A stretch of 26,501 nt of DNA from Patescibacteria group bacterium (lineage in GTDB: Bacteria > Patescibacteriota > Microgenomatia > Levybacterales > UBA12049). Where the stretch lies: assembly GCA_018900295.1 (NCBI GenBank), contig JAHIGH010000171.1, forward strand, positions 1-26,501. Direction: 5' to 3'. The position numbers were made by a program, and so were the translations under genes. This document shows, in pieces, positions 1 through 7,000 of the stretch. Under the pieces are notes generated by a model that was not told where the DNA came from, ran no database searches, and worked only from the letters and a program-made list of their open reading frames with translations. The first letter of the stretch is position 1; each line of letters begins with the position of its first letter.

Positions 1-1
1 A

Positions 2-172
2 AATTTAGGCCAAAGATATTCACAGGAAGTGAAATCTGATCAAAGACCTATAAATCCCCCCCGAAGATTCCAAGCCAACAAACCGCAAGACAATCAGGAG
101 GAAGATTTAAACCAAAAAGCTCCAAATGACTGGCTCGCCCCAAAAGTCTACAAAGGCTCCTCCAACTTTTAA
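2..172 (+). CDS. C-terminal end of an unrecognised protein (5' end outside window)
   Basis: The frame beginning at base 2 is open for 56 codons and ends with TAA at 170-172. It encodes a hydrophilic tail rich in Gln, Asn, Pro and Lys that ends in DWLAPKVYKGSSNF. The other two forward frames are interrupted early, and a REP-like repeat follows 21 bases downstream, as expected after a gene end. The product cannot be named from this tail. There is no visible domain or membrane segment. The low-complexity composition suggests a linker plus a short conserved C-terminal peptide. That it is a genuine gene end is inferred from composition and position only. Confidence 0.45.
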   Translation, partial: NLGQRYSQEVKSDQRPINPPRRFQANKPQDNQEEDLNQKAPNDWLAPKVYKGSSNF

Positions 173-193
173 TAAACGCGGACTTACACAGTT

Positions 194-251
194 GTCATTC
201 CCGCGAAGGCGGGCGACACCATGAAATGGGTAGCACCCTTGTGGTGAATCC
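194..251. repeat. REP-like element with an internal insertion
   Basis: The sequence starts TGTCATTCCCGCGAAGGCGGG, containing a 5-bp hairpin (200-204 with 209-213, loop GAAG), and ends GAATCCAG. This is the common bacterial intergenic REP-like motif. Here about 33 bases containing a second nested hairpin (CACCA with TGGTG around GGGT with ACCC) lie between the hairpin and the usual GAATCCAG end. It sits between the partial gene and the next gene and has no coding capacity. Confidence 0.7.
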
Positions 252-273
252 AGTACATACAAATAATATTTTT

Positions 274-320
274 CGCATTAATGCGTAAATTTTAAGATTA
301 TAGATTGCAAAGATTATAAA
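274..320 (+). promoter_or_regulatory. Palindrome and weak sigma70-like promoter before the 345 gene
   Basis: CGCATTAATGCG (274-285) is a perfect 12-nt palindrome. Just downstream, TTAAGA (292-297) and TATAAA (315-320) are spaced by 17 bases, which fits a weak -35/-10 pair and predicts a transcript starting about 15-20 bases before the ATG at 345. The palindrome upstream of the -35 could be an operator. This is inferred from pattern alone in a very AT-rich stretch, where chance matches are easy. Confidence 0.3.
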
Positions 321-344
321 GATTTAGTTAAAAAAGCTTTATTT

Positions 345-1103
345 ATGACAAAAGAGAAAGGATCGTTTATTAATTTCAAAAAAGATGTGCCGCTTGAGAT
401 TGTCCGTAATTTGAAAGAGGGCGTTATGCTCATTAGAGCATGTATAGGAACGCGCAAACAATATAAGCAGACTAACCCCACGCTTTATAAACAAATTTTT
501 GAGGACATTGAATGGAATGCCACGCATGACGTAAGTTTATATGGAGGTAGTATATACGAAAATAAAAAGTCTAAATACGCTAGTGAGCAATCATATATTA
601 TTTCCCCGCTTGATGAAAATAATAAAGCATCCAATTTATACAATGATTGCACAGGGATATTATTAATCGGTCAGGACAAAATAACCGGTAATAATATTTC
701 TTTATTAAGCCATCAAAATCCTAGATATTTCTTAATTAATCAAGATAATAAAAACACCTTTAAGCACGGTTTGGATCTGGCCCTTGAGGAAGCAAAAAAA
801 CGGTGTTTTGAAGGGACTATTGACATAGTAATTTTTGGCGGCAACTATCTAAAAGAAAATGCCCTATCTCAAAATAACTATATTAACTCGGTTAATTTAC
901 TTAATGAAGAGGTAAAAAAGGTTTTAGGGTTTGAGCCTTTTGTAATAACAGGCCCTAAAACTAATGATGATAAAGGCTATAAAGACGACGTTTTTTATGA
1001 TAATTCCAATCAACGGTTTTATATAATGAGAGGTCAAGTTGGCGATGCTTCAGCCGAAAGTTATTTTCCAAGCAAAATAGAGGAACAGAAGAAAAGGTGG
1101 TAG
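345..1103 (+). CDS. Unrecognised 252-residue cytosolic protein, possibly CheD-like
   Basis: There is no signal peptide or membrane segment, so it is probably cytosolic. The most conserved-looking core is NDCTGILLIG (about residues 100-109), followed by SLLSHQNPR (119-127) and DIVIFGGN (160-167), then an FVITGPKT block (199-206). A Cys (102) followed about 20 residues later by a His (123), plus a late GG motif, recalls the Cys-His arrangement of CheD-type glutamine deamidases, but spacing and surrounding residues differ enough that this is only a suggestion. The start is the first ATG after the candidate promoter; no Shine-Dalgarno sequence is visible. The DMT transporter gene begins 14 bases after its stop, so the two may be co-transcribed. 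No chemotaxis gene is nearby, so a chemotaxis role is not supported. Confidence 0.75.
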   Translation: MTKEKGSFINFKKDVPLEIVRNLKEGVMLIRACIGTRKQYKQTNPTLYKQIFEDIEWNATHDVSLYGGSIYENKKSKYASEQSYIISPLDENNKASNLYNDCTGILLIGQDKITGNNISLLSHQNPRYFLINQDNKNTFKHGLDLALEEAKKRCFEGTIDIVIFGGNYLKENALSQNNYINSVNLLNEEVKKVLGFEPFVITGPKTNDDKGYKDDVFYDNSNQRFYIMRGQVGDASAESYFPSKIEEQKKRW

Positions 1104-1117
1104 TATATACTTTATAA

Positions 1118-2002
1118 ATGAAATTAACCAAAGAAAGACAAGGCGAGGCTTTTATATTTATCGAAGCCTCTCTCTGGGCGTTATTTCCTATACTTACAAT
1201 TATATCCTACAACAAAGTCTCTCCCCTTATTTCACTCGGAATAAGTACGATATTTGCGACTGTCTTTTTTGCGATAGTATTAACTGTAAAAAAGAAATGG
1301 CATGAAATAACAAATACATCCGCTTTCAAAGATATATTACTAACAACACTCTTTATAGGCATATTTTATTATTTGCTTTATTTTTTTGGCCTGCAATACA
1401 CAAGCGCCGGAAACGCAAGTATTATTACCAAAATTGAGATATTTTTCAGCTATTTATTATTCAATATTTGGAAAAAAGACAATTTACCGCCAAAGCATAT
1501 AGCAGGAGCCGTCTTAATGGTAATCGGTGCGTTAATTGTTCTGTATCCGAATTTACATGTATTTAAACTCGGCGACCTTTTGATATTGGCAGCTGCATTT
1601 TTTCCTCCTTTTGGAAATTTTTTTGCGAGACGCGCGCGGGAAAAAGTCAGTAGCGAAACAATCATGTTTTATCGAAGCATCATAAGCTCCGCGGTTATCT
1701 TTTTGCTCATATTTATTTTCAAAAATACTTTTTCCTATTCAGATTTGAAAGATTCATTTATAGTCCTTCTTATCATAGGTGTATTCTTACTGGGGCTTTC
1801 AAAAATCTTGTGGATAGAAGGGATTATGAGAATTAGCGTTGTAAAAGCCAATGCGTTAGGAAGTATATCTCCCCTTTTGACTCTTTTGTTCGCCTGGATA
1901 TTTTTGCGCGATATCCCCACCCATTGGCAGTTGCTTTCCCTCATCCCCATCTTTTTCGGAATAATCCTCTTGGGGATGAATGGAAAAGAGTCAACAAGTT
2001 GA
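1118..2002 (+). CDS. EamA/DMT-family membrane transporter
   Basis: The 294-residue protein is almost wholly hydrophobic, with about ten predicted membrane helices in two similar halves, the usual layout and length of the drug/metabolite transporter (EamA) superfamily. Typical features include the first-half segment GLQYTSAGNASIITKIEIFFSYLLF with its small residues before helix 4, the LPPKHIAGAVLMVIGALIVL helix 5 region, and the second-half block VVKANALGSISPLLTLLFAWIFLRD (about residues 243-267) followed by a final helix LIPIFFGIILLG. Members export amino acids, nucleotides or other small metabolites by proton antiport; the substrate cannot be read from sequence. The start ATG is preceded by TATACT (1106-1111) but no Shine-Dalgarno, so translation may be leaderless or coupled to the preceding gene, 14 bases upstream. 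Confidence 0.85.
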   Translation: MKLTKERQGEAFIFIEASLWALFPILTIISYNKVSPLISLGISTIFATVFFAIVLTVKKKWHEITNTSAFKDILLTTLFIGIFYYLLYFFGLQYTSAGNASIITKIEIFFSYLLFNIWKKDNLPPKHIAGAVLMVIGALIVLYPNLHVFKLGDLLILAAAFFPPFGNFFARRAREKVSSETIMFYRSIISSAVIFLLIFIFKNTFSYSDLKDSFIVLLIIGVFLLGLSKILWIEGIMRISVVKANALGSISPLLTLLFAWIFLRDIPTHWQLLSLIPIFFGIILLGMNGKESTS

Positions 2003-2032
2003 CTTATGGTAATTAGTTTGTTACTATGCAAC

Positions 2033-2091
2033 TAGACTGATTATTAGACTAATCCCTAGACTTAAATTAGACTGGTAACTGGACTGAAAAC
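2033..2091. repeat. Five ~12-nt iterons (TAGACT core) upstream of the Fic gene
   Basis: TAGACT occurs at 2033, 2045, 2057 and 2068, with a TGGACT variant at 2080. The spacing is 12, 12, 11 and 12 bases. The unit is roughly TRGACTGRTAAC, and the last copy ends one base before the Fic start region (ATG 2093). The near-helical phasing and position suggest an operator or a small tandem repeat. The transporter stop lies 31 bases before the first copy. Confidence 0.8.
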
Positions 2092-2092
2092 T

Positions 2093-3304
2093 ATGGATGA
2101 AATAATAGTAAAAAAACCATTTAAACAACCATTTCTTAACCAATTTGTTTTGGCTTCGAGCCTGCTGCCTTTTACCGATGAAGAAATACTGAAATTAGAT
2201 TCAGACCTTAACAAGTACGAAATATTATTTTTAAACCCGGATATAGAGAAAAATCTTATCAGTAAAAATGAACTATTAGCCTCTTTTGCTATCTCTAAAG
2301 CGGAAAACTCTAAATTAACACTTCAGGAAGCGCAAGATGTATATAATTTCATTTTAAATAACAAAGACTATACTTTTATTAGCGAAAAACTCAAAAGGGG
2401 AGAAAAATTAGTGGAAAAAGATTATGACAAACTGGAATTTTATAATATCGCTAAAATCTTTAGAAGCTATAATCAAAACCCAATTCACATAAATAAAGTA
2501 ACTCCTGATTATATAAAAGAGCTGCATAAACAATTAACACAAGGACTTGATATTTTTAAAGACCACCTGCCGCATTTTGACGTATATAAATCCGGACATT
2601 GGCGCGATAATGACGATATCAGAATTGATGATTACAAACCGGCTCCATACACGGAAATTAGAAAGAGTATAGAAGAATTACTTGTATGGGTAAAGGAAAA
2701 TCACTCACTTACCTCAGTTGGCGTCTTTCACGCTGCGTTGTATGCGCTTCATCCCTTCAGAAATGGGAATAAAAGAGTATCCAGGGTACTTGAGCATATT
2801 TTTTTACGCAGTTTAAGAATTAATGGAAAGAATCTTTACAGTACTTCCTATTATTACCATAAAGAAAAGGCAAGATATATTAAGTACCTATTATTTTCAT
2901 TGAAAAAAAGAAATCTTAATCATTTTGTCGGGTTTTTTCAAGAAGCGCTTGTTTTATCTATAATTAGTGTTATTAAAACCAGCCTTGAAGTAAAAAGAGA
3001 TGAATTTATTATTAGTAGAGATTTGGATGAAACTACTAAAACCATTCTAAAACCCCTTATAAAGCGCCGTGAAATACAATTTAATAATTTATACAAAGAG
3101 GTCAGTCGCAAAATGGCAAGACAGACATTTACCAATTATTTAGAAAAAGCTACTGTTGAGGGGGTAGTTACGAGACGCGGTGAGGGGCGTAATGTATATT
3201 ACGGCCTTAATAATTCATTTCAAGAGGAAAAAGAAATTCATACATTACTGGATTTTGTAAAACCAAAACTATCCTTCATCCCCGATGAAATAAAACTGGT
3301 TTAG
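2093..3304 (+). CDS. Fic-domain protein with C-terminal winged helix
   Basis: The 403-residue protein has the class II Fic layout: an N-terminal inhibitory-helix region, a Fic core, and a C-terminal DNA-binding-like domain. The core loop reads HPFRNGNKR at residues 220-228, against the family pattern HxFx(D/E)GN(G/K)R. The flap GHWRDNDDIRI lies at about 168-178. Fic proteins usually transfer AMP from ATP to a target hydroxyl. The canonical acidic Mg-binding residue is Asn224 here, and Lys227 replaces Gly as in Doc, so activity may differ. The upstream ISKAEN (67-72) aligns with the inhibitory (S/T)xxxE(G/N) motif but lacks the leading Ser/Thr. Residues about 318-385 look like a winged helix (RQTFTNYLEKATVEGVVTRR), suggesting autoregulation through the iterons just upstream. 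No separate antitoxin gene is adjacent. Confidence 0.88.
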   Translation: MDEIIVKKPFKQPFLNQFVLASSLLPFTDEEILKLDSDLNKYEILFLNPDIEKNLISKNELLASFAISKAENSKLTLQEAQDVYNFILNNKDYTFISEKLKRGEKLVEKDYDKLEFYNIAKIFRSYNQNPIHINKVTPDYIKELHKQLTQGLDIFKDHLPHFDVYKSGHWRDNDDIRIDDYKPAPYTEIRKSIEELLVWVKENHSLTSVGVFHAALYALHPFRNGNKRVSRVLEHIFLRSLRINGKNLYSTSYYYHKEKARYIKYLLFSLKKRNLNHFVGFFQEALVLSIISVIKTSLEVKRDEFIISRDLDETTKTILKPLIKRREIQFNNLYKEVSRKMARQTFTNYLEKATVEGVVTRRGEGRNVYYGLNNSFQEEKEIHTLLDFVKPKLSFIPDEIKLV

Positions 3305-3324
3305 AAAAAATGTTTAGAAAAAAT
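3299..3324. repeat. 13-nt tandem duplication over the Fic stop codon
   Basis: GTTTAGAAAAAAT occurs twice back to back (3299-3311 and 3312-3324). The first copy contains the TAG stop of the Fic gene. It looks like a small replication-slippage duplication and has no evident function. Confidence 0.75.
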
Positions 3325-3345
3325 GATAATAAATAGCTTTGTTTA

Positions 3346-3375
3346 TTGACAATAGATATTTTCTTTTGATACAAT
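3346..3375 (+). promoter_or_regulatory. Sigma70-type promoter for the DUF11-like gene
   Basis: A perfect TTGACA (3346-3351) is followed after 18 bases by TACAAT (3370-3375). Transcription would begin near 3382, only about 10 bases before the ATG at 3392. No Shine-Dalgarno precedes that ATG, so a nearly leaderless mRNA is expected. The promoter sits in the only sizeable gap between the Fic gene and the secretion/toxin genes, so it probably marks the start of that transcription unit. Confidence 0.65.
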
Positions 3376-3391
3376 TGCCCAATCGGTTGCA

Positions 3392-3976
3392 ATGAATAAA
3401 AGAATCTTCTCGCTCCTGATTCTGCCATTTTTTCTTCTTTCCCTTTTTCTTTTTACAAAAACAACTCACGCATTTTCTCTTGGAGATGTCGTAAATGGAG
3501 TTAAAAGTCTAATTTCTCCCGCTAAAAAAGAACTCAAAATTGACTCAAGCATCACCCTTGTCCCCGAAGGGGACGTGAATAAGAACGGACAAATAGACGC
3601 AGGCGACACCGTACGGTTTACCTACACACTGACCAATACCACAGACCGGGAATACTCCTTCGCGACCCTCAAGACCAACATCAACCGCAAGCAGCTAAAT
3701 TTCATCCACAATATTACCGGCACAGCCAGTCTCGATGATGACGGCAAGACAATCGAGATCCCCAATTTCCGCATAGCCCCCAATCAAATAGCGGCCATCA
3801 CCTTTGACGCAAGAGTAAATTACTACACCTCGGAGGATCCAACTATAGCCACAGTTCCTGAATTTTTTGATAACAATAATAGATCCATAGTCAAATCCCT
3901 CAAAAAAGAAATCAAAGCGATACGAATAAACAAAGATAAAATTCCCGGAATGATAAAAATGCAGATTAAAAAGTAA
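3392..3976 (+). CDS. Secreted DUF11-like protein with an EF-hand-like loop
   Basis: The 194-residue product begins with a clear Sec signal peptide (MNKR, then a hydrophobic stretch to about residue 22, with cleavage plausible after THA at 25-27). The mature part contains DVNKNGQIDAGD (61-72), which has oxygen ligands at positions 1, 3, 5, 7, 9 and 12 of a calcium-binding EF-hand or dockerin-type loop. This leads into GDTVRFTYTLTNTT, the typical opening of a DUF11/conserved-repeat Ig-like strand pair. The remainder looks like a single beta-sandwich, with a basic C-terminal tail. It lies just before the large Rhs gene with only a REP-like element between. It may therefore be an accessory surface protein for the Rhs shell, but that is inference from position. 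Confidence 0.75.
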   Translation: MNKRIFSLLILPFFLLSLFLFTKTTHAFSLGDVVNGVKSLISPAKKELKIDSSITLVPEGDVNKNGQIDAGDTVRFTYTLTNTTDREYSFATLKTNINRKQLNFIHNITGTASLDDDGKTIEIPNFRIAPNQIAAITFDARVNYYTSEDPTIATVPEFFDNNNRSIVKSLKKEIKAIRINKDKIPGMIKMQIKK

Positions 3977-3990
3977 TTTGCTTTATGTGT

Positions 3991-4064
3991 TGTCATCCCG
4001 ACCGACCCCGCCTCGCGGGGAAGTGGAGGGATCTCTCACGAATGCGAGTTCGCACGGAATGACA
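3991..4064. repeat. REP/MITE-like element (TGTCATCCCG type)
   Basis: TGTCATCCCG (3991-4000) and CGGAATGACA (4055-4064) form imperfect terminal inverted repeats. Inside is a strong hairpin, CCCCGC (4006-4011) with GCGGGG (4015-4020), and the motif GTGGAGGGATCTC that is typical of this repeat class. It lies between the DUF11-like gene and the Rhs gene, where it could act as a transcript-stabilising or terminating structure. Confidence 0.75.
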
Positions 4065-4090
4065 AAATTTTGGGTGGTACAAATTAAACC

Positions 4091-7000
4091 ATGAAAATCA
4101 AAAAACTAATCAAACAAATTGCCAAGACGGCATTCGTCTTCTGTTTGATTGTTCAACTGATAGCAACCCCGATCATTCCCGCTTTCCGGACGCCAATCAC
4201 TCCAAAATTAGTCCAAGCCGCAGGAGAAAGCTGCGGCGGTGGGGGAGGCAGTCCGACAGGCGCCAATTTACAAGCCCGAGTAGGCGGCGTCGCCCTCGAC
4301 CAGGCCGCTACTTTCCTCGCGGATATGACAGAAATTACAGGCGCGTATTACGATGCTGATCAGGACAGAATAGTCTTTGTAGGTAAAAAAAATACCTCTG
4401 CCCCAAAATTCGACAAGGATGATCTGGCAGTCGCGATCAAAGCACTGGTTTTCAACAATCACATTCCTTCAGTAAGCATGGAATTTAAAGATCCCAACAA
4501 CCCGTTTGGGGATACCAATTTAAATGTTTTATATTATGGCGGTATCGAAGATACTAGGTTTGGACAAGTAATGGTAGAAGCGGATTACAAAATGAAACAA
4601 TATTCCCTAGGATATAATGAAAATGGGCAAAAGATTGTTTCATCGGTTCCCGGATACAAGTCTCATTTTGATCGCTTTCTTGAAAAAAATCCCGACCCGA
4701 ATAAACGCTCACGTTCCCGCTGGTGGATTTCTCCCAAACTGGTAACTCTGAAAGAAGACGATACCGCAAAGTCATTTATCTTTGACCAGGTTCAAATGCA
4801 AATAGAAACAGAAGGGTTATTTCCCGATAATGACCCTGCCTGGAATCAGGCGGCCATTGAATTTGCGCAGCAACAAACAGATCTCTATGATCAGTTTGCC
4901 CAGGAAACCCCAAGTTATGCGCAAACAAAACAACTCGCAAAAATTGTCGGAGTGGTTAAATGGATCAAAGATAATAGTATTGTCAACAACTTTGAATGGG
5001 CTCGTGAGTATCAGCCAAAATATATAAATACTCCGCGGGAAATAAGAAGATTGACTACTCCTCAGGTTGAAAAAAATGGCATACTTTGGAGTATTACAGG
5101 CGGTGTAACATACGATGAACCAAATACATATACACCTGACAATGGTACCTCGACAAGCTTGAAGAACTCCTCCGAAGCGGTTGCCACTCCCACGGAACAA
5201 ATACACTGGACATTCACCAAAGACGGACAAACATATGATTCAGTTGCGGTAGCTGCCAACGCATTCAGAACACTTGGCGCATACACCACATCCTCAGTTG
5301 ATATAAATTTCCCGACCTCAGGCGATTTACCCCTTGCTTTTACGAGATCCTATTCTTCCTATTCAGGCGGACAAGATGGAATCGGCAGGGGTTGGGAAAT
5401 ACTCCCCGCCAGGTTATTTGACAATAAAACCGGCTGGTATGTGAATTGTACAACCGGCTCGCTTCCCGGTAATCATCCTTCGAAATTAGGATTCCAGACC
5501 GGGTCCGGCTTGTATGAAACCTTTACTTTTACAAGCTGCACTACCGGCTATAAAGCCGACAAACCAGAATACCATTCTCAAATATTTCATAATACAGACA
5601 GCTCATTCACCGCAAGACTTAAAAATCAAACCGAATATGTCTTTGATTCAGGGTTTAATCTGACAAAGATAAAAGACAAGAACGGTAATACAATTTCGTA
5701 TACTTATGATTCGCAAAATAAATTAACCGGCATTTCCGATAACAAGAGCCATGTATTAACCGTATCATACAATTCTCAAAATCTTGTTTCATCAATCAGT
5801 GATTGGAATAGTAGAGTTGTTGCTTATGGATATGACGTGCAGGGGAATCTGACAAGCGTCACAGATCCCAAAGGACAAATAACCAAATACTCTTATGATA
5901 ACAATAATAAATTAATAAGCACCGTTAATAGACTAGGACAAACCATCCTGGAAAATACCTATACTCCTGAAGCAAAAATTGCAAGTCAGAAAGACGCTGA
6001 TGGTACAATCACTACTTACTCCTATGATAATCAAAACAAGAAAATTTCTCTTACAGATAATTCAGGCAGATCATCAAATATAACCTATGATGACAAAGCC
6101 AGAATTCTGCAACAATCAGATCCCTATGCAAAAAATATCATCTACACTTATGGCACGGAATATGCTCCGCTCACGATTACCAATAAAAACAGTAATAAAA
6201 TAACCAACACATATGATGTCAATGGAAATTTGACTTCTTTAACATTGCCTACAACCAAAAAGATTACCTACGAGTATGACACAAAAAATAGACTAACAAG
6301 AATCCTTGACGCCAGATACGGTACTACCTCCAAAGAGACAAAGTTTACTTACGATACAAACGGTAATCTCACCCAGACAAATGAAGCGGCTATTCTCACC
6401 AATTACACCTACGACCCATACGGCGAAATGCTGACGCTTGCCAATAATGCCAACCAAAAAACAACCTATACCAGAGATGCTCTTGGTAATATTTTGACAG
6501 CTTTGGATCCTTTGAATAATACCGTAAGTTATGAATACGACACTTTGGGAAGACTTACCAAACAAACAGATCCTGATGGTAAAATAGTTACTTTTGCTTA
6601 CGACCAAAATAACAATGTAGTGAGCAGAACCGATGCCTCAGGAACAACCCTGTATGTTTACGATTCCGAAAACAGACTGCAAAAATCAACTCTTCCCAAC
6701 AACAATGTTACAGAATTTGCTTACAATACTTCAAGTTCATTAAATTCGGTTAAAAATGCGTTAGGAAGTCTCACCTCCTACGGTTATGACACTTACCAAA
6801 ATCTCACTTCCCAACAGGACGCTCTGAATAGGACAACCCAACATGCCTATGACCAATTAGACAGACAAACACAGGCAACAACGCCTTTGGGAAATATCTC
6901 CAAATGGGAATACGATGCTAACGGCAATCTGACAAAGAGGATTGACGCCAACAATCAATCAACAACATATACCTACGATACGCTCAACCGTCTCACTAAA

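Noticed and set aside
2033..2091. CRISPR-like array
   Set aside because: Units are 12 nt with no spacers of CRISPR length and no cas genes nearby; short iterons fit better.
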